A DNA stretch of 64,000 bases from NCBI GenBank assembly GCA_023150555.1, contig JAKLKQ010000004.1:86698-150697 (forward strand), written 5' to 3'. The stretch comes from Planctomycetota bacterium. GTDB taxonomy: Bacteria; Planctomycetota; SZUA-567; H5-PLA8. Shown in pieces: positions 41,337-50,307 of the stretch (position 1 is its first letter; each line of letters opens with the position of its first letter). The notes beneath the pieces are model-generated. The model saw nothing but the letters and a program-made list of their open reading frames with translations, ran no database searches and was not told the origin of the DNA. A program made the position numbers and the translations under genes.

Positions 41337-43682
41337 ATGGAGTTCCTTTACCGCTTCAACACCCCCTGGCCCTGGTGGCTGATCATCGCGGCCGGATTGG
41401 GCGCCGGGATCTTCACCCTGCGCGGCTACCGCCGCCGCGCGGCAGAGATCACGCACTCGAAGCTGTGGTTCCTGCGCGTGCTGCGCACCGCCGCGTGGGT
41501 TTTCCTGATCGTCTGCCTGCTGCAGCCGATTCACCGCCAGGTCATCAACGAGCAGCGCCGCAGCCGTATCGCCGTGCTGGTGGACACCTCCGAGAGCATG
41601 TCCTTCAAGGACAGCGCCGACGGCGATCCGCGCATCGACCGCGTGCGCCGGGCGCTTTACGGCGAAAGCGGCGGCAAGGGGCTGCTGGCGCGGCTGGCGC
41701 CCAGCTTCGAGGTGAAGCTCGAGACCTTCGACAAGAAGGCGGTGCCCATCGCCGAGGACGCGCTGAAGACCGCCACGCCCGACGGCCCGCGTACCGATAT
41801 GGCGCTCTCGCTCGACGAGGCTCACGCGCGGCTGAAGGGCCCCGACGCCGGCGGCCTGATCCTGATCAGCGACGGCGCCGACACCGTGCGCGGCGATCTG
41901 CAACGCGTGGCGCAGAAGTTCCGCCGCACAGGCATCCCGATCTACACCCTGGGCGTGGGCGCGACGGACTTCCCCGACCTGGCCATCCAACAGGTGCGTT
42001 GCCGCCGCCGTGTTTCAAAAGACACGCTGGTACACGTCGAAGTCGACGTAACGCGCCTGGGCGCGCCGCCGGGCGTTTACCCCGTTCGCATCCTGCGCGA
42101 CGGCCGCGAGATGAAATCCGCCGACGTGGACCTGACCGAGGAGAAGGCGACGGCGACGTTCGAGTTCCTGCCCGGCGAGCAGGGCTTCCTTGAGTACGAG
42201 GCGCGTATCGACCGCCTGCCGGGCGAACTGGTCGAGAGCAACAATGCGCTGGCCTTCGGGCTGATGGCCTTCAACCGCAAGCTGCGCGTGCTGTACATGG
42301 AAGGCAGCCTTTACCAGCACGGCACGTACTTCCGCAGTTCGTGGCAGGAGAAATGGGAGCACGAGTTCCTGGTAGACGCGCTGGAGGAGGACCACGACGT
42401 CGAGGTGGACGTGCTCCTGCGCGATAAGCCCGACGACTACGTGGGCCAGCTGAAGTCGGTGAAGGAAGGCTACCCCAAGAGCAAGAAGGACCTCTTCGCT
42501 TACGACGTGATCGTCTGCTCCGACATTCCCTACAACCATTTCACCGACGACCAGGTGAAGTGGACCGTGGACTTCGTCGCGCGGCACGGAGGCGGCTTTG
42601 TGATGGTCGGCGGCTGGACGTCCTTTGGCGAAGGCGGCTATGCGCGCTCGCCCATGGATCGCATGCTGCCCGTCGAGATGAACGCGCACGACAACCATGC
42701 CCACGAGATCCCCACGCCATGGGCCGTGACCGACGAAGGCTTCCGCCATCCGATCATGCAGATCGTCCCGGACCCGGAGAAGAACAAGAAAGTCTGGGCG
42801 ATGCTTAACGTCATCGGCGGTACCGAGCTGTATCCGAAGCCCGCCTTCAACGGATTCTCTAAGACCACTCGCCCCAAGCCTGCAGCGACGATGCTCGCCT
42901 ACGTCGACGACGAGAATTTCGAGAGCGCCTATGGGCCGATGGTGCTGCTGGCCGTGCAGTCCTTCGGGCGCGGGCGCAGCATGGCCTTCACCAGCGACTG
43001 CACCGGCGGCTGGGGCGCCGCGTGGGAGGACGCCTGGGGAGACAACGACCGCGATCCCGACCGCCGCAACATCTACTACAAGACCTTCTGGAAGAACGCC
43101 GTGCGCTGGCTGGCCGAATACCGCATGCAGGCGCCGAACCAGCTCGTGCAGCTCGAGACCGACCGCCTCGTCTACGGCCGCGGCGAGCTGCCCAAGGTCT
43201 CCGTGACCGTGGTGACGCAAGAGTACGACCCCACCGACAAGGCCAAGGTCACGCTCACCGTCACCGCGCCCGGCGGCGAGAAGCGCACGTACAGCGTCTT
43301 TCCGGAATACGCCGAGCCCGGGCGCTACGAGCGGAAGCTCGAGCTGACCGAGGTCGGCCGCCACGAGCTGGAGGTCCGCGCGGAGCTGGACGGGCTGGAA
43401 CTCGGCACCGACAAGACCGTGCTGCAGGTGCGCCAGTCCACTGAAGAACTTCGGAGGCTGGGACAGGACGTCGACGCCCTGAACCTGCTGGCCGAAGAAA
43501 GCGAGGGCATGTACGTCCCACTGGAGCGGGCGCAGGAACTGGGCGGCCACCTGCGCCAGGACACGCACGTGATCCTGCGCCACCAGGACCGCGACCTGTG
43601 GGACCGCTGGTGGATCTTCGCCGCGATCGTGGGGCTGCTCTGCGGCGAGTGGTTCTATCGCAAACGCAACGGGCTGCCGTGA
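41337..43682 (+). CDS. VWA membrane protein with glutamine-amidotransferase-like region
   Basis: The 781-residue protein has two N-terminal membrane segments (about 12-28 and 44-62). A VWA domain with MIDAS D83-T-S85-E-S87 follows, ending in ISDGADTVRGD. Next come Ig-like strands, a class I amidotransferase-like fold (DVIVCSDIPYNHFTDDQ to GGGFVMVGGWTSFGEGGY) lacking an obvious Cys nucleophile, and a last membrane segment near residue 765. This order is common in planctomycete Bat-type clusters. It is 55 nt after the giant coiled-coil gene, supporting a joint complex in which the VWA domain faces the periplasm. Confidence 0.85.
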   Translation: MEFLYRFNTPWPWWLIIAAGLGAGIFTLRGYRRRAAEITHSKLWFLRVLRTAAWVFLIVCLLQPIHRQVINEQRRSRIAVLVDTSESMSFKDSADGDPRIDRVRRALYGESGGKGLLARLAPSFEVKLETFDKKAVPIAEDALKTATPDGPRTDMALSLDEAHARLKGPDAGGLILISDGADTVRGDLQRVAQKFRRTGIPIYTLGVGATDFPDLAIQQVRCRRRVSKDTLVHVEVDVTRLGAPPGVYPVRILRDGREMKSADVDLTEEKATATFEFLPGEQGFLEYEARIDRLPGELVESNNALAFGLMAFNRKLRVLYMEGSLYQHGTYFRSSWQEKWEHEFLVDALEEDHDVEVDVLLRDKPDDYVGQLKSVKEGYPKSKKDLFAYDVIVCSDIPYNHFTDDQVKWTVDFVARHGGGFVMVGGWTSFGEGGYARSPMDRMLPVEMNAHDNHAHEIPTPWAVTDEGFRHPIMQIVPDPEKNKKVWAMLNVIGGTELYPKPAFNGFSKTTRPKPAATMLAYVDDENFESAYGPMVLLAVQSFGRGRSMAFTSDCTGGWGAAWEDAWGDNDRDPDRRNIYYKTFWKNAVRWLAEYRMQAPNQLVQLETDRLVYGRGELPKVSVTVVTQEYDPTDKAKVTLTVTAPGGEKRTYSVFPEYAEPGRYERKLELTEVGRHELEVRAELDGLELGTDKTVLQVRQSTEELRRLGQDVDALNLLAEESEGMYVPLERAQELGGHLRQDTHVILRHQDRDLWDRWWIFAAIVGLLCGEWFYRKRNGLP

Positions 43683-43693
43683 GACTGTTATCG

Positions 43694-46600
43694 ATGCACG
43701 CACGTCTGAAGCGAACGATCTTCGGGGCGGTCCTGGCCGCCTGCGCCTTCGCGGCGTGCACGGCTAGCGCCTACACCATCCCGCCGCCGCCGAACCCGGG
43801 CTTCGAGGCCAGCGTCCACGCCGCCGACGTGATCGCCGAGGTCGAGGTCCTGGCCGGCGGGCCCTTCCGCAGCGTCGTCGCCGTGCGCCGCCTCATCCGC
43901 GGCAGCGCGCCCGCCGTCTGCGAGCTGGCCGGCTACAACAGCTTCAACCTCGACACCGTCAACACCGGCTTTGCCACCGGCGCGCGCTACATCCTCTTCC
44001 TCTCGAAGACCGGCAATCCCGAGACCCTGACGCCGCTGACGCCCACCGCCCCGCGCCTGCACGTCAACGAGTCCGGCGCGATGCTCAGCCTCGGCGATCC
44101 GCCCTTCACGTTTCCCGTGCCCGTCGCGGCGCTCGACGAGACCTTCCGCCTGATGCTCGCCTACGCAGAAGACGGCAAGACGCCGCCGAATGCGGCGGAG
44201 ACGATCGCGCGCTTCCTTAAGACCGGCGCGCTGGAGCAGCGTTACCTCGCTGTCGCGCTGGCCGGCTACGTGCGCGACGAGGCCTCGCTGCCCGCCGTCG
44301 TGGAAGCCACCCGCGACCGCCTGCTGCGCCTGCGCCTGACGGCGCTCGAATCCTTGCGCAAGCTTGGTACGTCCGACGCGCGCGCGGCCCTGCGCGGCCT
44401 GCTGCGCGACCGAAGCGCAACCGTCGAGCGCGAGGCCGCCGCCGCGCTGCTGGACCTGCAGGACCTCTCGGCGCTTGAGGAACTGCTCGCGTGGGCCAAG
44501 CGCGCCGCCGGCAAGCAAGCCGAGCTGGCCGAAGGCGACGCGCGACGCGCCAAGACGCAGCAGGTGCTTATGCAGCTTTTCGATCTGCTGCAGAAGCGCG
44601 GCGCTCTGCTGCCCGCCGACAAGCTCTGCCCGCTGCTCCTGGACCTGACGCGCAACGAGGACCGCCCCACCGCCGCCGCCGCCGTGCAGGCCCTCGGCAC
44701 ACTGGCGGGCCCCGCGCAGGTCGCCTCGCTGATGGACCTCGCCGACGATCCGCTCTACGCTCAGCGCATGGATGCCGCGTACGCGCTCTTTCGCCTCACC
44801 CTGCATTCGGCGAGCGACATGGAGGAGTTCCGCACGTGGTGGCGCGGCTTTCGCCCGAAGTTCGGAGAGGCCTACCGGCGCGAGACGGTCGAGGCCGCCG
44901 CCAACGGCCTGCTGGCGCGCCCCGACTTCGACGCGCGCGACCGCCTGGTCGGGCTGCTGCGCGCGGCGCCGGCCGGCATTGCGTTGGTCTGCGCCGCCCC
45001 GCTGCTGAGCGACCCCGCACAAAGCGTATCCTTCCAAACGTCCGACCTGGGCGCGTGGTCGTCGCCGCTGGCCCTTCCGTTCCTGCTCGAACGCCTGGGC
45101 GCGTCCGACGCCATGGACCGCCGCACCGCGCTGGAACTGCTCGCCGCGCTGGCGAAGCGCCACTCGCGGCTGCGGCCGGTGGTGCTGCCCTTCGTGCGCG
45201 CTTCGCTGGGCGACAGCTACGGCGGGCAGCGCCGCACCGCCTGCGCCGCGGCCGGGACCTTCGACATGGTGCGCGAACTGCCTGCGCTGATCGACGCCTT
45301 GCGCGCGCGCGCGAGTTACGAGAGCGCCGAAGCTTCTGGAGCGGTCTATGCGCTCTCGTCACGCACACTGGGCTACGGGCGCTACGAAGGCGAGGACCAG
45401 ATCGACGCGGCCATCGCCAGCATGACCGGTTGGTGGAACAACCTCGCCGCGCCAGGCCAACCGGACGCGAAGTATCCGCTGCGCGCCAGCGCGCAGGATG
45501 TGCCGTGGCGCGTACCCTTCCGAATGCAGGAGGCGCGCCCGGTTCCGGTGATCCTCGACGCGGCGGCGCTGGAGGGGTTACTCACCGGCGAGGAGACCGC
45601 CAAGGCCGATGCGGCCTTCGCGGTGCTTTACGCTGATCGTAGAAGCGATGACGAGTTGTGGGCGAAGCTTCTCGACGCGAAGCGTCTGCGCGACCGCGCC
45701 TACGGCGTCGCCGGACTGCTGGGCGCCGACGTGCCGGCCGTGCGGCTGGCCGCGCTGCTGCCGAAGGCGGGGCAGGCCGCGCCGCTGGAGAGCGCGCTGG
45801 CCTTTTCCGTGCTGGGCGCGCTGCCCAAAGGCGCGGGCGCCGCGAGCATCGTCGAGTGGCTCGACGGGCCGGGCGGCTCGTCCGGCGCGATCTGGCGCCG
45901 CATGGCCATCCTCAGCCTCGGGCTGGCCGACGGCGAAGCGCGCAGCCGCGACTGGCTCGCCGCCAAGCTCAAGGAAGCCGTCGCCAACGAGGACGCGCTC
46001 TTTGCAGGCGATGCCGCGCTGACCGGTTTCGCGACGCTGGTGGCGCTGTGCGCGCGGAGCGATTCGGATGCCGCGCTGGTGCCCGCGCTGGCCGCGCGCA
46101 CCCAGGCGCTGCGCGAGACCGCGCTGCGCACGCTGGTACTTCGCCGCTACGCCGCTGCGCGCAAGGAAATCTTCGGCGCGCTGGCCGCGGCCGACAGCTA
46201 CGACATCGACGAACTGCTGCGTCAGGTTGCGCCGCTCTTCTCGAAGGACGATGCGCCGCTGCTGGAAACCGCGCTGAGCGACGGCACGGCCGGCGGGCGC
46301 ATGGCCGCCGTGGGCCTTCTGAGCCTGCGTCCCGAACTGGCCGCGACGTTGAAGGTTCGCGAAGGGCTCCTGCTTGCCGCGCGCGACGATACCGGACTGA
46401 CGCGCGTCTACACGGCGCGCGCGATGGGGCGCATTCCCGAACGCGCGTACGTCGCTGCGCTGCTGGAGATGCTCCAGGATGCCCGTTCATCTGTGCGCAC
46501 AGCCGCCGCCGGTGCCATTGGACGCCTCGGCGAACCTGCCGCGTGCCGCGACGTCGCCATGGAAGCGCGCATGATGATGCGCCTGTCGCCGGAGTGGCTG

Positions 46601-47089
46601 CCAGCACTGGGGCGCCACGGCGACGATCCGGAGTTGGAACTGCTGCTGAAGTACTCCAAATCCGACGTGGTACAGAACCGCACGGTCTCCATCGAGGCGC
46701 TGGGGTACTGCTGCCGCGACGGCGCGCAAGCGCGGCTGCTGGAATTGCTGCGCGATGCGGAGTCGCCGCACCAGACCGGCGCGGCGGACGCGCTGGCGGT
46801 GCAAGGCGAGTACGCCGTGCCCGCGCTGGCTAAGGAGTTGGCGAGCGCCGAGGTGAAGGACCGCGCCCGCGCGCTGCTGGTGCTGAGCCGCATGCACAAC
46901 GGCAAGGCCGCGCAGGCCCTGCTCGAGGCGCTCAACGACACCGACGCCGGCCTTCGGGCGCTCGCCGACTTCGGCCTGCGCCGTGTCACCGGCAAACGGG
47001 CGGACTTCGATGCCGCCGCCGGCGAGGCCGAGCGCAAGGCGGGCATTGACCGCTGGCGCGCGCTGCTGGCGGCGCCGCAGAGCCGCTGA
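43694..47089 (+). CDS. secreted HEAT-repeat protein
   Basis: The 1,131-residue protein has a signal peptide (1-26, ending ASA), a beta-rich N-terminal part (about 27-165) and then many HEAT-like helical pairs to the end. Examples are LRLTALESLRKLGTSDARAA, YDIDELLRQVAPLFSKDDAP and DALAVQGEYAVPALAKEL. HEAT solenoids bind other proteins. I placed the start at the ATG 43694 because the signal peptide begins there; the open frame extends upstream into the VWA gene end. The ribosome-binding site is weak. It closes the four-gene envelope cluster. Confidence 0.85.
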   Translation: MHARLKRTIFGAVLAACAFAACTASAYTIPPPPNPGFEASVHAADVIAEVEVLAGGPFRSVVAVRRLIRGSAPAVCELAGYNSFNLDTVNTGFATGARYILFLSKTGNPETLTPLTPTAPRLHVNESGAMLSLGDPPFTFPVPVAALDETFRLMLAYAEDGKTPPNAAETIARFLKTGALEQRYLAVALAGYVRDEASLPAVVEATRDRLLRLRLTALESLRKLGTSDARAALRGLLRDRSATVEREAAAALLDLQDLSALEELLAWAKRAAGKQAELAEGDARRAKTQQVLMQLFDLLQKRGALLPADKLCPLLLDLTRNEDRPTAAAAVQALGTLAGPAQVASLMDLADDPLYAQRMDAAYALFRLTLHSASDMEEFRTWWRGFRPKFGEAYRRETVEAAANGLLARPDFDARDRLVGLLRAAPAGIALVCAAPLLSDPAQSVSFQTSDLGAWSSPLALPFLLERLGASDAMDRRTALELLAALAKRHSRLRPVVLPFVRASLGDSYGGQRRTACAAAGTFDMVRELPALIDALRARASYESAEASGAVYALSSRTLGYGRYEGEDQIDAAIASMTGWWNNLAAPGQPDAKYPLRASAQDVPWRVPFRMQEARPVPVILDAAALEGLLTGEETAKADAAFAVLYADRRSDDELWAKLLDAKRLRDRAYGVAGLLGADVPAVRLAALLPKAGQAAPLESALAFSVLGALPKGAGAASIVEWLDGPGGSSGAIWRRMAILSLGLADGEARSRDWLAAKLKEAVANEDALFAGDAALTGFATLVALCARSDSDAALVPALAARTQALRETALRTLVLRRYAAARKEIFGALAAADSYDIDELLRQVAPLFSKDDAPLLETALSDGTAGGRMAAVGLLSLRPELAATLKVREGLLLAARDDTGLTRVYTARAMGRIPERAYVAALLEMLQDARSSVRTAAAGAIGRLGEPAACRDVAMEARMMMRLSPEWLPALGRHGDDPELELLLKYSKSDVVQNRTVSIEALGYCCRDGAQARLLELLRDAESPHQTGAADALAVQGEYAVPALAKELASAEVKDRARALLVLSRMHNGKAAQALLEALNDTDAGLRALADFGLRRVTGKRADFDAAAGEAERKAGIDRWRALLAAPQSR

Positions 47090-47107
47090 GCTTTTTCCGA
47101 TTTCCGA

Positions 47108-48103
47108 TTAGAGCATGGTTTGGAGCGCCTCGCGCACGCGTTCGAGCGCGAGGTCTTCCATGGCGGCGCCGTACGCCGCGGCGACCCGGACGTTTCGCCC
47201 GATCGGGCGCCAGACGCGAGGATCGGTGGGCCCGAAGAGCGCCAGCGTGGGGCAGCAGTGCGCCGCCAGGTGCGTGACGCCGCTGTCGTTTCCGGCGTAG
47301 GCGCGCGCTCCGCCCAGCAGCGCGGCGACGGTGCGCAGGGGAAGATTCTCGGCGGCGTGCCACGCGAACCCTTTGGGCAGGTGCCGCGCGAAGTCTTTGC
47401 GCAGCGCTCGCTCTTCTTCGGCCGGGCCGAAGAGCGCCAGCGCCACCAGCCCGTGCGAGGCGTGCATTTCCGCCGCCAGGCGGGCGTAGCGATCAACCGG
47501 CCAGCACTTGGTTCGTCCACCGCTGCCCGGATGCAGAGCCAGAAGCGGTGTGGCCGAGTCGATGCCCAGGGCCTCGCGCGCGCGCGCCGATTCCTCTGTG
47601 CTGACGCGCAGAAGAGGATCGTCCGCGGCACCGATCGGCGCCAACACGCCCGCACAGGCGGCCTCGCCGAGCCACACGCGCGCCGGCTCGAGCAGGCGAT
47701 GTGCGGCGTGCGGGGATTCGCCCGCCGCGCGTTCGTTGTGCTGCGGCGGGGCGCTCTCGAGGATCTTATCGATCCCGCAAGAGGCAAGCGCCGCGCGATT
47801 GAGCCCCATACCTGCGGGCAGAAACACAATCGCGGTGCGCACGCCTTCGAGCTTGGCCTGCGCGCGGGTGTCTAACGCGGCTCCGGGCTGGTGCAGGGCG
47901 AGCCATTCGGCGCTGCCGAAATCGAGGACCTCGATCCCAGAGCCCGGAGCCAGGAAGCGCCACGACGCCGGCGTCCCCAGTACCCGCACCGAATGCCTGG
48001 CAGCGCGCAGCGCGTGCAGCAGCGGGAGGGTCAGCACGGCATCACCGAGCGCACCGGGCCGGACGACCAGCACGGCGGCGTTCTTTGAAGCGGGAAGGGT
48101 CAT
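47108..48103 (-). CDS. glycosyltransferase family 9 (heptosyltransferase-like)
   Basis: The 331-residue protein has the GT9 layout: N-terminal RPGALGDAVLTLPLLHALR, LALHPGSGGRTKCWP at the donor site, and the C-terminal GNDSGVTHLAAHCCPTLALFGPTDP. GT9 enzymes transfer heptose or related sugars from ADP-activated donors during lipopolysaccharide core assembly, so the bacterium likely has an outer membrane. It converges with the HEAT gene and diverges from the sigma gene. TATTAT lies 8 nt before the start, with AGGGG between. Confidence 0.92.
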   Translation of the reverse strand: MTLPASKNAAVLVVRPGALGDAVLTLPLLHALRAARHSVRVLGTPASWRFLAPGSGIEVLDFGSAEWLALHQPGAALDTRAQAKLEGVRTAIVFLPAGMGLNRAALASCGIDKILESAPPQHNERAAGESPHAAHRLLEPARVWLGEAACAGVLAPIGAADDPLLRVSTEESARAREALGIDSATPLLALHPGSGGRTKCWPVDRYARLAAEMHASHGLVALALFGPAEEERALRKDFARHLPKGFAWHAAENLPLRTVAALLGGARAYAGNDSGVTHLAAHCCPTLALFGPTDPRVWRPIGRNVRVAAAYGAAMEDLALERVREALQTML

Positions 48104-48111
48104 ATCGCCCC

Positions 48112-48117
48112 TATAAT
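48112..48117 (-). promoter_or_regulatory. -10-like hexamer before the GT9 gene
   Basis: On the minus strand TATTAT lies 8 nt before the start of the GT9 gene. Read on the plus strand the same bases are TATAAT, but no -35 fits that direction. Confidence 0.25.
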
Positions 48118-48134
48118 AGGAAGGCGCCCGCGCA

Positions 48135-48164
48135 TTGACAGGGGGGATGCCTGGGCACTACAAG
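48135..48164 (+). promoter_or_regulatory. promoter of the ECF sigma gene
   Basis: TTGACA (48135-48140), a consensus -35, stands 18 nt before TACAAG (48159-48164). The leader would be about 105 nt and contains a small GC hairpin (CGCAC-TTCC-GTGCG, about 48238-48251). Confidence 0.45.
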
Positions 48165-48277
48165 GCACCCGTAGACCGGCCCGGATTCACGCACGATGGC
48201 GATGCCGTTCGCTCGATTGCCGATTCCCGCCCGAATGCGCACTTCCGTGCGGGCCGGCGCGCGGTCCTATTTCTTGT

Positions 48278-48934
48278 ATGGATACGAGGACACTCCGCAC
48301 GACGCGGCTGATACGGCGAGCGATGCGCCTGGGGCCAGGCGGGCGCCCCGTGTTTGACGACGCCAAGGAACGCGCGCTGATGGCCCGCATCGCCGAAGGC
48401 GACGGGCGCGCGTTCGAGGCATTGTACGAAATTTATGCCAAGCCGGTGACGAACTTCCTGTACCGCATGTGCTACGACGCGGCGTTGGCGGAGGACTGCC
48501 TGCAGGAAGTCTTCATGCGCATCTGGAAGCACGCGCCGACCTGGCGCGGGCAGTGCAAAGTCAGCACCTTCATCTTCCAAGTTGCCAAGAACTATGGACT
48601 CAACGCGAGAGACAAGGCGTCGCGCTACCGCGCGCGCTACGGCGACGGGCATCGCGACGAGGAGGAATCAAGCGCCGCGATGGGCGAGCCCGTGGCCGAG
48701 ACGTCGGGTCCGGCCGGGACGGCCGCTGGGGAGGAACTGCGTTCGCTGGTGCGGGACGCGGTCGAGACGCTGCCGGAAGACCAGCGCGTGGTCGTGCATC
48801 TCAGCCAGGTCCAGGGCCTGACCTACCGCGAGATCGCCGAGGTGCTTCAGGTGCCGACGGGCACCGTGAAATCGAGGATGGCCGCCGCGGCCGATGCGCT
48901 GCGGCGAAAACTGGAGCGGCACGTGCGGCCGTGA
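48278..48934 (+). CDS. ECF-type RNA polymerase sigma factor
   Basis: The 218-residue protein has an ECF sigma architecture. Region 2 spans about 44-105, with ALYEIYAKPVTNFLYRMC, AEDCLQEVFMRIWKHAPTW and TFIFQVAKN. An acidic linker is followed by region 4 (about 160-212), with LPEDQRVVVHLSQVQGLTYREIAEVLQVPTGTVKSRM as its helix-turn-helix. It directs RNA polymerase to a small regulon, probably released by the product of the next gene, 10 nt downstream. The first 25 residues are basic and may not be real; no clear Shine-Dalgarno supports the ATG at 48278. Confidence 0.9.
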   Translation: MDTRTLRTTRLIRRAMRLGPGGRPVFDDAKERALMARIAEGDGRAFEALYEIYAKPVTNFLYRMCYDAALAEDCLQEVFMRIWKHAPTWRGQCKVSTFIFQVAKNYGLNARDKASRYRARYGDGHRDEEESSAAMGEPVAETSGPAGTAAGEELRSLVRDAVETLPEDQRVVVHLSQVQGLTYREIAEVLQVPTGTVKSRMAAAADALRRKLERHVRP

Positions 48935-48944
48935 GCGTGGGACT

Positions 48945-50300
48945 ATGAACGACGCGAATACAGCCTTTGGGCCGGAAGCCTGCGCGGAGCGGCGCGAGGA
49001 CATTGCGCTCTACGCGGCGGGCACTCTGCCGCTGGCCGAGGCACAGCAGTTGGAGGCGCACTTCGAGATGCACCCGGCCTGTCGCGAGCTGCTGGAGGCG
49101 CACCGTCGCGTGCTGAAGCTGGTCCACGAGGAATCGCTGCCCGGCGACGCGGTCGACCAGGCGAAGGTTCTGCGCGAGCTCAAGCGCCGCATGGCGGTGG
49201 AGTCGCGCGTGTCACTGGTGCCCGCGCAGGCGGCGCTCTCGCGGCGCGGCCGCATCGTCTGGTTCGTTGCGATCCTGGTGGTGGTGCTGGGCATCGGCGC
49301 CGGCATCGCTGTGTCTACGTACACGCCGCCGGACGGACCCGTCGGACCAGAGGGTCCGATTGGTCCCAAGCCCGTGGCGACGTACTATGCACCGAGTTCC
49401 GCGCAGGGCAAGCCCGTGGCGGCGGGCGATTCGATCGAGGCCAAGGGCGGCATCGTGCGCATCGTCTTCACCGGCGGTGCGGAGGCACGCCTGCGCGACG
49501 GTTCGGCCGCACGCATCACCGGTGCGAAGGACATGGAACTGCTCGCAGGCGAGGCAGCGGTGAACGTGCCCGCGTCGCGCAGCGGCTTCACGGCCAGCGC
49601 CGGCCAAGCGAAGGTGGAGGTGCCCGACACACCCGGATCGCGCTTCCTTCTGAGCTTGAATCAGGATTCCCGGTGGGTTGTCGTCGCAGAAGGCCAGGTG
49701 GTCGTACGCGGGCGTTCGGGGCAAGTGATAGAGGTTTATTCCGGTGCGTCTGTTGACCTGAATGCTGCTGGTGATGTGGCGCCAACCGGCACCGTCAGCC
49801 TCCCCGACACGTTTGCTTGGGTCATGGAAGGGAGGGCGAAAAACCTTCACTGCCTGATGGAAGCCAAGGGCGCCGAGCAGGGCCGGGTGCACCGTCTGGT
49901 GGCCGCAATCGAGAATGCCGGTGAAGAGACGATCTTGGTAGCGCGGTACTATCCTCTTGGCGTTAACTACCAGCTCCAGACGCTTACCCAAGACCAGATG
50001 CAGGCCGGGTTCAGCAGGCTCAGCCCGGTTGAGGTCCGGAAACGAAAGAAAGACGGCAGCATCGAGACCGTGCGTCCGATCAGCGGCACCTTGGATCTCG
50101 AGCCTGGGGACCGGTACGAACTCGAACTGGACGCGAGCGCATTGCCACCGGCCACGACTTCGGCCGTCCTCCATTACCTCAGCTTCGGCGAGGAAGGCGG
50201 CGGCTGGGGCTTCGCGCTCAAGAGCGAGCCGCTGAAACTCTCCGAGCCCGCGCCCGAAGAGAAGACGCCGCCCAAGGACGGCGCGGCCAAGACGCACTGA
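48945..50300 (+). CDS. anti-sigma factor with zinc-finger-like head and FecR-like periplasmic domain
   Basis: The 451-residue protein has an N-terminal anti-sigma domain (about 10-60). Its metal motif is H39-x3-H43-x2-C46, where classical zf-HC2 heads have H-x3-C-x2-C. A membrane segment follows (about 104-123), then a collagen-like GPVGPEGPIGPK (131-142), a FecR-like beta domain (about 150-270) and a C-terminal beta-rich part of unknown type. It presumably holds the sigma factor at the membrane and senses the periplasm. GTGGG lies shortly before the ATG. Sigma factor and anti-sigma factor form an operon. Confidence 0.82.
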   Translation: MNDANTAFGPEACAERREDIALYAAGTLPLAEAQQLEAHFEMHPACRELLEAHRRVLKLVHEESLPGDAVDQAKVLRELKRRMAVESRVSLVPAQAALSRRGRIVWFVAILVVVLGIGAGIAVSTYTPPDGPVGPEGPIGPKPVATYYAPSSAQGKPVAAGDSIEAKGGIVRIVFTGGAEARLRDGSAARITGAKDMELLAGEAAVNVPASRSGFTASAGQAKVEVPDTPGSRFLLSLNQDSRWVVVAEGQVVVRGRSGQVIEVYSGASVDLNAAGDVAPTGTVSLPDTFAWVMEGRAKNLHCLMEAKGAEQGRVHRLVAAIENAGEETILVARYYPLGVNYQLQTLTQDQMQAGFSRLSPVEVRKRKKDGSIETVRPISGTLDLEPGDRYELELDASALPPATTSAVLHYLSFGEEGGGWGFALKSEPLKLSEPAPEEKTPPKDGAAKTH

Positions 50301-50307
50301 CGCGCAG

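Noticed and set aside
48112..48117. Plus-strand TATAAT as the sigma-gene promoter
   Set aside because: No -35 fits at 16-18 nt; the TTGACA/TACAAG pair a little downstream is better.
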